Part shown: positions 34,166 through 42,603 of the stretch, in pieces
How the letters are laid out: every line of letters begins with the position of its first letter
Numbering within the stretch: position 1 is the stretch's first letter
Origin: Erysipelotrichaceae bacterium
GTDB lineage: Bacteria; Bacillota_I; Bacilli_A; Erysipelotrichales; Erysipelotrichaceae
NCBI GenBank assembly: GCA_017405675.1
Contig: JAFRAB010000004.1
Span: forward strand, 1-59,600
Length of the DNA: 59,600 nucleotides
Direction of reading: 5' to 3'
Notes under the pieces: generated by a model
The model's database searches: none
Told to the model about the DNA's origin: nothing
What the model saw: the letters and a program-made list of their open reading frames with translations, nothing else
Position numbers and translations under genes: made by a program

Positions 34166-34846
34166 TCATATTCGGCCCTTTTCCCTAAAACTGTAGTAAC
34201 TGTCATAGCTGATAATTATATGGTCTATAACCGGTATATTCATCAGCTGTCCGGCAAGTACAAGTGACTGTGTCATTTCGCAGTCAGCACTGGAAGGATC
34301 AGCCACCTGGCTGGGATGATTATGAGCGATTATCATGCGGTTGCTTTTTCTTTTCAGCGCTTCATTGAAGATCTCTCTGGCCTGAATTCTGATCATCTGA
34401 TCCGTTCCAATGTAGATTTCCTTGTATCCTTTGACACGGTATCTGGTATCCAGAAATACCGCAATAAAATATTCCTGATCTCTGTTTCCGTAGGTTTTCT
34501 GCAGCCAGTGTATCAGATTCTGCGGACTGTTAATGACATCGCTCTGAAGCATCCGGCTGTAGTTAAGTCTTCTGACAAGTTCTACTGATGCCAGTATCTG
34601 TGTTGCTTTTGCCAGTTTAATGCCTTTTAAACTCATTATCTGTTCCAAAGACATACTAAGCAATCCTGCAAGTCCGTTACAGCCTGTCAGGATCTGATTT
34701 GCCAGATCTATACTGCTGCATCCGCTTATTCCGTTTCTTAATATCAATGCCAGTAATTCACTGTCAGAGAGTGCTTCAAAGCCAAGATTCATCGCCTTTT
34801 CACGAGGCCTGAGATTGTCCGGCATGTCTTTTACTGTCAGACTCAT
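34166..34846 (-). CDS. radC: RadC family JAB-domain protein
   Basis: 226 residues. N-terminal helix-hairpin-helix-like region (PRERAM-type start, SDSELLALILRNG), then a C-terminal JAMM metalloprotease-like domain with HNHPSQVADPSSADCEMT near residue 170, containing the His and Asp metal ligands. Despite its name the family has no proven role in recombination repair. The ATG lies 5 bases after the stop of a 54-residue ORF and lacks a strong ribosome site of its own, suggesting translational coupling. Confidence 0.9.
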   Translation of the reverse strand: MSLTVKDMPDNLRPREKAMNLGFEALSDSELLALILRNGISGCSSIDLANQILTGCNGLAGLLSMSLEQIMSLKGIKLAKATQILASVELVRRLNYSRMLQSDVINSPQNLIHWLQKTYGNRDQEYFIAVFLDTRYRVKGYKEIYIGTDQMIRIQAREIFNEALKRKSNRMIIAHNHPSQVADPSSADCEMTQSLVLAGQLMNIPVIDHIIISYDSYYSFREKGRI

Positions 34847-34851
34847 AAGTT

Positions 34852-35016
34852 TCAGTTACCCCAAGTCAGGGAAACACCTCCTACCTGAACCCTGCCTCTT
34901 TTGGAAAAAAGGATTTTAAGGATTCCCGCTCCTATAGCTGCCAGAGCAAAGTAATGAAGTATTGATCCGCCTCCTTTACCATAAAGTCTGCTGCATTGAT
35001 GTCTTGTCAGTTTCAT
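34852..35016 (-). CDS. small 54-residue protein upstream of radC
   Basis: Not previously named by me. A complete ORF with an excellent ribosome site (AAGGAGG, 35030-35024) seven bases before the ATG. Begins MKLTRHQCSRLYGKGGG, then a hydrophobic stretch ILHYFALAAIGAGILKILF (about 19-37), then a basic SKRGR and a hydrophilic tail ending LTWGN. It could be a single-span membrane protein or a secreted peptide precursor. Its ribosome site lies in the 3' arm of a terminator-like hairpin of the upstream gene, so its translation may be structure-controlled. It is followed 5 bases later by radC. Confidence 0.62.
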   Translation of the reverse strand: MKLTRHQCSRLYGKGGGSILHYFALAAIGAGILKILFSKRGRVQVGGVSLTWGN

Positions 35017-35019
35017 AAT

Positions 35020-35054
35020 AAAACCTCCTTCAATACTTAATTGCAGGAGGTTTT
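35020..35054 (-). terminator. hairpin at the end of the HAD gene that sequesters the next ribosome site
   Basis: On the minus strand AAAACCTCCT (35054-35045) pairs with AGGAGGTTTT (35029-35020), with an inner CAAT/ATTG stem. It resembles a terminator with a short T tract. The 3' arm contains the complete Shine-Dalgarno of the 54-residue ORF. Confidence 0.65.
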
Positions 35055-35062
35055 TTATTTAC

Positions 35063-35863
35063 CTATATGATGTTGAAATGTTTAAGGGCTTTCCAGATGC
35101 CATCCTGGTCAATGCTATCAGTGACATAATCGGCAGCAGCCTTGCATTCAGGCGTACCGTTTCCCATGGCAATACCGAGACCAGCCAGCTGAATCATGTC
35201 TATGTCATTTTCACTGTCACCGAATGCTATCATTTCTTCAGGCTTTATATTCAGTTTTTCAAGCAGGATCGTCAGCATTACACCTTTACCGGCATCAGCA
35301 TTAAATGCTTCATAGATAATGCTTTTGCTGTGACCTCTGACAAATCTTAGATCTTTGAATTCTGAGAAATACTCAGGGAGCCGGTTATCATCGGCGTAGA
35401 TGAATGCATCAAGAGGTTCTTCGTGTCTGAGATGATAGTCTCTTGTTTTACTACAGTCAGTAAGCATGCTTTCAGTTATGCCATTCTTACAATATCTTCT
35501 TACAAATTCATCATACCTGTTATAGATCTGGAAACTGTCATCGAACTTGAATCCCAGCGGATAATCATGTTCTATGGCAAATTCAAAAAGCCTTTCAGTT
35601 GATGATCTGCTCATCTTAAAACTGTGTAGTACCGTACCGTCCATCTTATTAAGACAGGCGCCATTAACACCTATGAAATAATTGGCAGGCATTCTTTCCA
35701 TTATGTCAGGATGAACTGCCTTAATGGTTCTGCCGGTTGAAATAACTATTTCCATTCCCTTTTCGCGGCACAGTTTAACTGCTTCCAGAGCGCTTTCTTC
35801 TATGGTAGCCTTACCACGCTGAATTAAGGTATTATCGATATCAAAAGCTAATAATCTGTACAT
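35063..35863 (-). CDS. Cof-type HAD-IIB family hydrolase
   Basis: 266-residue phosphatase of the Cof/YbjI-like group. Motif I LLAFDIDNTLI near residue 4, motif II VISTGRT near 42, and motif IV FGDSENDIDMIQLAG near 205, with a C2-type cap between II and III. Sugar phosphates and FMN are common substrates in this group; the actual one is unknown. I chose ATG 35863 (MYRLLAFD), one base after the nitroreductase stop; the longer frame would overlap that gene. Confidence 0.86.
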   Translation of the reverse strand: MYRLLAFDIDNTLIQRGKATIEESALEAVKLCREKGMEIVISTGRTIKAVHPDIMERMPANYFIGVNGACLNKMDGTVLHSFKMSRSSTERLFEFAIEHDYPLGFKFDDSFQIYNRYDEFVRRYCKNGITESMLTDCSKTRDYHLRHEEPLDAFIYADDNRLPEYFSEFKDLRFVRGHSKSIIYEAFNADAGKGVMLTILLEKLNIKPEEMIAFGDSENDIDMIQLAGLGIAMGNGTPECKAAADYVTDSIDQDGIWKALKHFNII

Positions 35864-35864
35864 A

Positions 35865-36392
35865 CTATATCCTGAAAACTCTGTTTTCCTTTCTTTCTCT
35901 GGCTGTTGGATATTCACCATCAATATGACCGATAATGCAGTTGCCTACACCAACATAATCGCCTTCGATCCCAAGATCTTTCAGGATCTGTTTCCCCTCC
36001 TCAGTTTCAAAAGTTTCTCTGGCTCTGTTGATCCAGCATGAACCGAGTCCCAAGGCATGAGCAGCCAGCATGAGGTTTCCAATAATCAGTGAACCATCCT
36101 GTACCGCAGTTGAAGAATTTCTTTCAGCAAGTACCACAATAACAGTTTTAGCACCATAGAAATTCTTTACGGTTTCGGGGTCTCTGCCGACAACAGATGC
36201 ATTCAGTCTTTCCAGTTTATCTAACACAGCCGGATCCTGTACCACAACCATTATGGCTGCCTGACGTCCGCTGCCGCTGGCTGCATAAAGACCAGCTTTG
36301 ATTATGGTCTGCAGATCATCTTCACCTACCATTTCATCAGTATACTTTCTGATACTTCTTCTGGTTAAAATGTCTTCCAATGTTTTATTCAT
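35865..36392 (-). CDS. nitroreductase family protein
   Basis: FMN-dependent NAD(P)H oxidoreductase, 175 residues. The N-terminal ILTRRSIRKYTDEMV contains the FMN-phosphate-binding arginines, GLYAASGSGRQAA follows the family pattern, and the C-terminal GVGNCIIGHIDGEYP is typical. Natural substrate unknown. Nearest neighbour is the HAD gene 1 base downstream. Confidence 0.85.
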   Translation of the reverse strand: MNKTLEDILTRRSIRKYTDEMVGEDDLQTIIKAGLYAASGSGRQAAIMVVVQDPAVLDKLERLNASVVGRDPETVKNFYGAKTVIVVLAERNSSTAVQDGSLIIGNLMLAAHALGLGSCWINRARETFETEEGKQILKDLGIEGDYVGVGNCIIGHIDGEYPTARERKENRVFRI

Positions 36393-36412
36393 ATGTGCAT
36401 ACCTCGTATTAA

Positions 36413-37738
36413 TTATATCATGTTACTGTTTCTCAGACCTTTTGGAAGTCTGTTTTTGAGCTGTTTACCGTCACCCTTGGCAAAACCAAGAACCTGGCCG
36501 TGATAAGTAATGGCTGTAAATCCCCTTAAGCCAGAAACACTGATGGATTCACCGCGGATGTATTTTTCCAGTTCTTCTCTACGGCAGATATCATACTTCT
36601 GATTAAACTGCTGAGCGAGTTCAGGACACATGAATAGACTGTGATGCGGTTCAAAACGGTTTTTCTCTACGGAACCTAATAATACTCCGCATCTTACTAA
36701 ACCGTTCTTTAGTTCCGGCTGTATCGCTGAATAAAATACATCATTATTCTTCATTGAATACTGTACATCCAGTCCATACTGTCTCATAAACTCATCAACA
36801 ATACTGTTATGGTCTGGGCTTATAAAACTGAGGCGTTTTATATCAGATGTACATGTTTTTCTCATACGGCATACAAAGTGCCCTTCACCGCCATCCATCG
36901 GCAGAACTCTGCGGCACAAATCAGATTTAAGATCTTTGTATGTCAATCCGACTCTGCCGCATGATAATCCTGTATCTTCTAAATACATATCCGGATGCTT
37001 CTGGATGAACTCATGAACAGTCTGTTCATTTTCAATGAGATTATATGTACATGTTGAATATACAAGTACACCGTCTTCTTTCAGAAGATGATATCCGTTT
37101 TCCAGAATTTCCAACTGTCTTCTGTGACAGGCCAGTACATTTGCTTCATTATATTCATTTATACTCTCAGGATACTTCTTAAACATTGAGGCTCCCGAAC
37201 ACGGCGCATCGATCAGCACTCTGTCGAAGTTTCCAGCAGCTTTCCTAACAATTTCTGCCGTGTCAAGGTTTGTTAATAGATAATTTGAATATCCCCATCT
37301 TTCCAGGTTTGAAAGAAGTATCTGACATCTTTTCCAGTTTATTTCATTGCTCCATAAAAAGCCTGTTCCGTTAAGCCTGTTAAGAATCTGAGTGCTTTTA
37401 CCCCCAGGAGCAGCACATAGATCAATTACCCAGTTTCCTTTCTGGATATCCATGGCATTTACAACCATGGACGCGCTTGGTTCCTGCAGATAATACAGAC
37501 CGGCGTTATGAAAAGGATGATTGCCCAGTTTTTCTTCATTACCTACATAATAGGTATTTTCATCAAATGGAGTCTGTTTTTTCAGTTCAATTCCTTCCTG
37601 AATTAGTTTTTCCTTATCTGTCTTCAGTGTGTTAATTCTGAGAGATTTATGCATTGGTACAGAAAAAGTCCCGGTAAACTCATCGTATTCTTCCGGGAAT
37701 AAGTTCTTGATTTCTTCTAAGAAATATCTGTTATCCAT
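36413..37738 (-). CDS. rsmF: RsmF-type rRNA (cytosine-C5) methyltransferase
   Basis: NOL1/NOP2/Sun family m5C methylase, 441 residues. SAM-binding VIDLCAAPGGKSTQI near residue 104, motif IV LIDAPCSGASMF near 174 and the catalytic Cys in STCTYNLIENE near 230. A C-terminal RNA-binding extension (about 300-441) ending with a PUA-like/RsmF C domain separates it from RsmB. Probable target is 16S rRNA; the position cannot be read from sequence. Confidence 0.87.
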   Translation of the reverse strand: MDNRYFLEEIKNLFPEEYDEFTGTFSVPMHKSLRINTLKTDKEKLIQEGIELKKQTPFDENTYYVGNEEKLGNHPFHNAGLYYLQEPSASMVVNAMDIQKGNWVIDLCAAPGGKSTQILNRLNGTGFLWSNEINWKRCQILLSNLERWGYSNYLLTNLDTAEIVRKAAGNFDRVLIDAPCSGASMFKKYPESINEYNEANVLACHRRQLEILENGYHLLKEDGVLVYSTCTYNLIENEQTVHEFIQKHPDMYLEDTGLSCGRVGLTYKDLKSDLCRRVLPMDGGEGHFVCRMRKTCTSDIKRLSFISPDHNSIVDEFMRQYGLDVQYSMKNNDVFYSAIQPELKNGLVRCGVLLGSVEKNRFEPHHSLFMCPELAQQFNQKYDICRREELEKYIRGESISVSGLRGFTAITYHGQVLGFAKGDGKQLKNRLPKGLRNSNMI

Positions 37739-37779
37739 ATAGTATGATCCCTATTACATTATACATAAATTTTTTTCAA

Positions 37780-37812
37780 GCCGAAAGAAAAGGCAGTACA
37801 TTACGTACCGCC
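37780..37812 (-). terminator. terminator of htpG
   Basis: Minus-strand stem GGCGGTAC/GTACTGCC (37812-37805 with 37799-37792, one G-U) then TTTTCTTT. It overlaps the htpG stop codon. Confidence 0.75.
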
Positions 37813-39695
37813 TATTCATTTGCTTCTTTCATCAGTTCGCAGATTTTATTTGAAAATGCTACCGGATCATCCAGTTTGAATCCTTCAATAAGCATGGCCT
37901 GCTGGTAAAGAATATCTGTATATTCATCGATCTGTTCCGGCTTTTTGTCATATACCTTCTGCAGAACTTTGAATATGTCATGATTTGGATTAATTTCCAG
38001 AATCTTTGTGGCTTTAGCCTGCTGATCACCCGGTAACTGGGAAAGATACTTTTCCATTTCCAAAGAAATACCTTCATCAGCAACAAGACATACCGGGTTG
38101 TTCTTCAGCCTGGACGAAATCCTTACGTCCTTGACCTTATCGCCCAGAGATGTCAGCATTCTCTTCAGCATGCTTTCGTTGCTCTTCTGAACTTCTTCCT
38201 TATGTTTCTTTTCTTCCTCAGTCTCACCTATGGCTTCGGCCTGCTGAGCGCTCTTGAAATCCTTACCGTCATAATTACGCATCATCATCAATGTGAACTC
38301 ATCGATTTCATCAATGCAGTACAGGATTTCAAATCCCTTATCAAGAAGTGTTTCGATCTGCGGCAGTTTCTTTATCTGCTCAATGGACCGGCCTGTACAG
38401 TAATAGATCTCATTCTGTTCAGGTTTCATTCTTTCCTTATATTCCTTTAAGGTGACATATTTGTCTTCCTTTGAGGAATAGAACATCAGCAGATCCTGTA
38501 ATTCATCTTTTTCAGTACCGAAATTCTGATATACACCGTATTTCAGAGAATTACCGAAAACCTTATAGAACTTTTCATAATTTTCTCTGTCTTTGATCAT
38601 CATATCTACCAACGTACTCTTGATACGTCTGCTAACAGATTTTCTCAATGACTGAAGCTGTGAATCCTGCTGCAGGATCTCACGTGATATGTTAAGTGAT
38701 ACGTCATCACTGTCTACCAGACCTCTGACAAATGAATAATAGTCAGGCAGCAGATCCTTGGCATGTTCCATAACGAAGACACCTTTTGAATAAAGCTGCA
38801 GTCCTGCTTCATAATCCTTTGAATAGAAATTATATGGCAGTCTGGAAGGAATATACAATAAAGCAGTATAAGACACATTACCTTCAAGAGAATAATGAAT
38901 AGTCTTAAGAGGCTTTTCCCAGTCATAGAATTTAGAACTGTAGAAATTGTCATAGTCTTCTTCTGTGATTTCCTTTTTATTTCTCTTCCACAGAGGAATC
39001 ATGGAATTTACAGTTTTAACTTCCTTAACTGTTTCATATTCATCTTCAGTATTTTCCTTAAGAACTGTTTTTTCGGTTTCCATTTTGATTGGATATCTTA
39101 CGTAATCAGAGTATTTTCTGACCAGTTCCTCAACCTTATAGCTGTCTAGATAATCAGAATACTTGATATCTTCAGTATCTTCTCTTAACTGAAGCGTAAT
39201 GGCTGTTCCAACAGTATCTCTGTCACTTTGTTCAATGGTATAGCCATCCTGTCCGTTGCTGATCCATCTGTTTGCTGGTTCATTAACGGTCTTGCTGTCA
39301 ACAGTGACCTGTCTGGCAACCATAAAGGCTGAATAGAAACCTACACCGAACTGACCGATAATATCTGCTGTATTGCCGGTATCGTATTTCTGACGGAATT
39401 CTTCAGAACCGCTGTGAGCAATAGTGCCCAGATTCTTTTCAAGTTCTTCCTTGTTCATGCCAATACCGTTATCGGTAATGGTAATTGTTCTGTTTTCCTT
39501 ATCAATATCAATTCTGATCTGATATTCATCTGCTTCATATTCCTTATCTGTTAAAGCCATATAGTGTCTTTTATCCAGAGCATCTGATGCATTGGATATC
39601 AGTTCACGCAGGAATATTTCCCTGTTAGTGTAAATAGAATTGATCATAAGATCCAATAATCTCTTGGATTCTGTTTTAAACTGTTTTTTAGCCAT
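37812..39695 (-). CDS. htpG: molecular chaperone HtpG (Hsp90)
   Basis: ATP-dependent cytosolic chaperone, 627 residues. N-terminal GHKL ATPase domain with FLRELISNASDALDK near residue 30, ITDNGIGMNKEEL near 75 and GQFGVGFYSAFMV near 118; the middle domain has the catalytic-loop SREILQQD near 335; C-terminal dimerisation domain ends the protein. Its promoter contains a CIRCE operator, so heat-shock control by HrcA is likely. In Bacillus htpG is not a CIRCE gene, so this is a lineage difference. Monocistronic. Confidence 0.97.
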   Translation of the reverse strand: MAKKQFKTESKRLLDLMINSIYTNREIFLRELISNASDALDKRHYMALTDKEYEADEYQIRIDIDKENRTITITDNGIGMNKEELEKNLGTIAHSGSEEFRQKYDTGNTADIIGQFGVGFYSAFMVARQVTVDSKTVNEPANRWISNGQDGYTIEQSDRDTVGTAITLQLREDTEDIKYSDYLDSYKVEELVRKYSDYVRYPIKMETEKTVLKENTEDEYETVKEVKTVNSMIPLWKRNKKEITEEDYDNFYSSKFYDWEKPLKTIHYSLEGNVSYTALLYIPSRLPYNFYSKDYEAGLQLYSKGVFVMEHAKDLLPDYYSFVRGLVDSDDVSLNISREILQQDSQLQSLRKSVSRRIKSTLVDMMIKDRENYEKFYKVFGNSLKYGVYQNFGTEKDELQDLLMFYSSKEDKYVTLKEYKERMKPEQNEIYYCTGRSIEQIKKLPQIETLLDKGFEILYCIDEIDEFTLMMMRNYDGKDFKSAQQAEAIGETEEEKKHKEEVQKSNESMLKRMLTSLGDKVKDVRISSRLKNNPVCLVADEGISLEMEKYLSQLPGDQQAKATKILEINPNHDIFKVLQKVYDKKPEQIDEYTDILYQQAMLIEGFKLDDPVAFSNKICELMKEANE

Positions 39696-39711
39696 AATAA
39701 TCAGCTCCTTT

Positions 39712-39738
39712 TTAGCACTCTATATCTTTGACTGCTAA
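39712..39738 (-). promoter_or_regulatory. CIRCE operator (HrcA site) of htpG
   Basis: Inverted repeat TTAGCACTC, 9 bases, GACTGCTAA. It matches the CIRCE consensus TTAGCACTC-N9-GAGTGCTAA with one mismatch. It lies just downstream of the -10, between promoter and ribosome site, the usual position. Confidence 0.93.
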
Positions 39739-39739
39739 C

Positions 39740-39768
39740 ATTATAAAACCATTTATACATAATTTCAA
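39740..39768 (-). promoter_or_regulatory. promoter of htpG
   Basis: Minus strand TTGAAA (39768-39763), 17-base spacer, TATAAT (39745-39740). Near-consensus vegetative promoter abutting the CIRCE site. Confidence 0.85.
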
Positions 39769-39774
39769 GTCAAT

Positions 39775-39805
39775 AAAAAAAGACTCTTCAGGCAGAATCT
39801 TTTTT
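39775..39805 (-). terminator. terminator of the rlmB operon
   Basis: Minus-strand stem AAAAAGATTCT/AGAGTCTTTTT with a 6-base loop and T run. Ends the transcript that begins near 46.9 kb. Confidence 0.85.
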
Positions 39806-40532
39806 ACTTATGATGTCTCTGACGGTAAACTTCAGAAGCAAAGACGACGGCGGCGCTGGCAGCATTCAGAGCATTTCTGAATTCATTATCATAAGGTATA
39901 TAGGCAAATATGTCAGAATTATCCAGTACTTCTCTGGAAAGTCCCCTCATAGGTCCGCCTATGCATACCAGAATAGGACCTTCACTCATGTCTGTTTCAT
40001 ATAAAGGCATAGGATTACTGCCTCTGTAGGCACTGATTATGCGGAAATTGTTATCATGAAGTGTACTTAGAGTTACTGTCAGGTCATCTGTAAGGTGAAT
40101 TGGAATGAATTCGCTGGCTCCGGCAGAACTCTTAACCATCGTACCATCTTCGAAATCCCATTCTCTGCTTGGAAGTATTACTCCATCACAGCCGAATGCA
40201 TAAAGGCTTCTTAAGATGTATCCCAGATTGTAGCTGTCTTCAACCCCTTCTATCAATGCCAGGAACGGATTTTCCTTCATCATCAGTGAAGTAATTGACT
40301 GGAAACGTCTCTGCTGTACTTCAGCAATGATACCGCCATGTGTTCGGCCCAGGGCGTTTTCCTTAATGAATTCGCTGGTGCATCTTTCCACATTGACACG
40401 GCATTTATAGGCTTCATGAACTATAAAAGCCACATCCTGAGTGTGTTTATCCTTATCTATATATATTGTTTCAACTTTACGGAACTTACTGTCCATTGCC
40501 GCCTTTACGGCTATAGCGCCTTCAATAATCAT
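39804..40532 (-). CDS. rlmB: SpoU/TrmH family RNA 2'-O-methyltransferase
   Basis: SPOUT-class methylase of 242 residues. An N-terminal substrate-binding region (EGAIAVKAAMDS, LGRTHGGIIAEV) is followed by the knotted catalytic domain with motif 1 GVEDSYNLGYILRSLYAFG near residue 93, motif 2 LVCIGGPMRGLS near 190 and motif 3 FRNALNAASAAVVFASEVYRQ at the C-terminus (usual LNVSVA is LNAASA here). Could act on 23S rRNA or tRNA. Starts 3 bases after the U32 gene. Confidence 0.83.
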   Translation of the reverse strand: MIIEGAIAVKAAMDSKFRKVETIYIDKDKHTQDVAFIVHEAYKCRVNVERCTSEFIKENALGRTHGGIIAEVQQRRFQSITSLMMKENPFLALIEGVEDSYNLGYILRSLYAFGCDGVILPSREWDFEDGTMVKSSAGASEFIPIHLTDDLTVTLSTLHDNNFRIISAYRGSNPMPLYETDMSEGPILVCIGGPMRGLSREVLDNSDIFAYIPYDNEFRNALNAASAAVVFASEVYRQRHHK

Positions 40533-40535
40533 ATG

Positions 40536-41735
40536 TTACTCCCTGATCAATCTTATAAAAGTATATTCATTAACCCGTACAGGAACTTTTATTCTTAATA
40601 ACTGTAACGGTCTGTTGGCTATCTCCACTTCATTTCCATCCATATCAACCATCTGATCTACCGTAAAGATACAGTCATCAGTATATGGATTCATTACAGC
40701 CAGAGTATCATTCTTACGGAAATGATTTCTTACTTCGATAATTGCTTCCATCTTTTCAGCATCAAACTCCATGACTCTGGCTACGAAGTTCTGAGAAGCT
40801 GTCTGAGTAAGATTATAAAGCTGCCCTTCTGTTATACTGTAACCCGGATAAAAGCCTGGGAAACTGTCTCTGTTTGTCCCTATGTCAATCATGCTCTGAC
40901 CTTTCTGCAGCTGTTCATCGCTGATGTGACCATACTTTTCATAGCAGTCAAGAAGATAGCGGTATCCTTTTACTATACAAGCTATGTAGAACGCTGTCTT
41001 CATACGCCCTTCAATTTTCAGCGAAGCCACATTCAGATCCAGGAGTTCATTCATACATATTGCAGCACACATGTCTTTTGAACCCATTGAAAACATATAT
41101 TCATCGCGGTCAAGAAGTTCATCATTATGCCACAGATGATAATTCCAGCGGCATGAATGCGCACATCCGCCTCTGTTGGCATCCCTGTTTGTCAGCATAT
41201 TGGAAATGGTACAGCGTCCTGAATAATTTGCACACATGCCACCATGTATAAACACTTCCAGCGGAACATTAGCCTGTCCGGCTATTTCTCTTAACTGTTT
41301 CAAATCTACTTCTCTTCCCAGAACGACACGGTCAGCCTTTTTATCCTGCCAGTACTGTAATGCTGCTGTATTGATGGTTGTCTGCTGTGTTGAAACATGC
41401 CCTTCAAGCTTTGGAGCAACCTTCTTGCATAATGACAGGATGGCCTGTGAAGCACATATAATGGCATCCACGCCGAATTCTTCCAGCTTTCTTAGATAAT
41501 CTTCAAGTCCTTCAAAATCACCGTTATGTGGAATAATATTGACTGTAACATATACTTTTCGGTTATAGCTGTGAGCAAACTTTACTGCTTCCCTGATATC
41601 ATCAAGAGTAAAGTTGGATGCTCTGGAACGCAATGAAAACTGTTTACCGCCAAAGTAAACTGCATCAGCACCATAGATAATTGCTGTCTTCAGCCTGGCC
41701 ATATCTCCGGCCGGTGCCAGTAATTCCGTTTTCAT
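40536..41735 (-). CDS. U32 family peptidase-like protein (TrhP-type), large paralogue
   Basis: 399 residues. Begins MKTELLAPAGDMARLKTAI and contains IHGGMCANYSGRCTISNMLT with the cysteine cluster CAHSC(R)W that follows; this is the U32 signature. Homologues YrrO (Bacillus) and TrhP/YegQ (E. coli) act in tRNA wobble-uridine 5-hydroxylation, so a tRNA modification role is more likely than proteolysis. I chose ATG 41735, one base after the stop of the smaller U32 gene and after AAGGAG. The two-gene arrangement matches yrrN-yrrO. Confidence 0.88.
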   Translation of the reverse strand: MKTELLAPAGDMARLKTAIIYGADAVYFGGKQFSLRSRASNFTLDDIREAVKFAHSYNRKVYVTVNIIPHNGDFEGLEDYLRKLEEFGVDAIICASQAILSLCKKVAPKLEGHVSTQQTTINTAALQYWQDKKADRVVLGREVDLKQLREIAGQANVPLEVFIHGGMCANYSGRCTISNMLTNRDANRGGCAHSCRWNYHLWHNDELLDRDEYMFSMGSKDMCAAICMNELLDLNVASLKIEGRMKTAFYIACIVKGYRYLLDCYEKYGHISDEQLQKGQSMIDIGTNRDSFPGFYPGYSITEGQLYNLTQTASQNFVARVMEFDAEKMEAIIEVRNHFRKNDTLAVMNPYTDDCIFTVDQMVDMDGNEVEIANRPLQLLRIKVPVRVNEYTFIRLIRE

Positions 41736-41736
41736 G

Positions 41737-42603
41737 CTACTCCTTATCAAGCCAGGTTTCCCTGATCTCTTCCATACCTGTATATTCTGTCTTCCGATAT
41801 GCATCTGTTAACTGTCTGAAGGCTTCTTCTTCACTGATCATGTTATCCATGAGAGCTGAATAGATCTCTGCAGTTTTAACAGTATAATCATCATCAAAAA
41901 TCACATTATCAATAATAAAGCCAGCGAATTCCTTCTGACAGAGTTTTTTAATTGTTCTGATGCTCTGCAAAGTCATTCCGTATAACCAGCTTCCATATTC
42001 CTTTTCTATGATCGGCAGTCTGGTATTTCTTGTTTCTTCCTGCAGAAAATAGCCGTCAAGATATTCGGCTTCTTTCTGCAGATAACTTGAAATGTATTTA
42101 CGTCTGGAATAAGCCAGTAAAACCGGACCATGAATTCTTATGAAACAGTAATCAGGACATTTATCGGCAATATAACAGACATCATCAAAAGTAATGTCTT
42201 TTGAAATGACGCAGTTATCAATGCCGTCACTTCTGATATCAGTGATATCGTACCAGTTTGTCAGTAATGTTTCCGGAGCATAGATACCCCTGAATGATAC
42301 ATTCAGTTTATTAATCAGTTTGAATACACCAATATCTGTATATATGATCCCATCAACACCTGTTTCATCGAGCTTCAGCAGATATTCTTCCAGATCATGA
42401 AGCTGAAACTGCTGATAGAGACAGTCAACTTTAACATATGCCTTATATCCTGCTTCATGAATAACATTTACTGCTTTTTCAATATCGCAGTCAGATGCCG
42501 AAGAAGAAAACTTCTTTTCAGCCACAATAAAACCTTCAATATTTCCTTTATTGAATCTGTTAATATTTTCAGGATTTTTAATATAAATAAACAGTTTATT
42601 CAT
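41737..42603 (-). CDS. U32 family protein, small divergent paralogue (YrrN-like)
   Basis: 288 residues with U32-like barrel features (LEEYLLKLDETGVDGIIYTDIGVFKL, FIRIHGPVLLAYSRRKYISSYL). The cysteine cluster of the large paralogue is absent, as in YrrN. Probably a partner of the adjacent large paralogue. ATG 42603 overlaps the nnrD stop by 8 bases. Sequence is weakly conserved, so the family call rests partly on context. Confidence 0.72.
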   Translation of the reverse strand: MNKLFIYIKNPENINRFNKGNIEGFIVAEKKFSSSASDCDIEKAVNVIHEAGYKAYVKVDCLYQQFQLHDLEEYLLKLDETGVDGIIYTDIGVFKLINKLNVSFRGIYAPETLLTNWYDITDIRSDGIDNCVISKDITFDDVCYIADKCPDYCFIRIHGPVLLAYSRRKYISSYLQKEAEYLDGYFLQEETRNTRLPIIEKEYGSWLYGMTLQSIRTIKKLCQKEFAGFIIDNVIFDDDYTVKTAEIYSALMDNMISEEEAFRQLTDAYRKTEYTGMEEIRETWLDKE

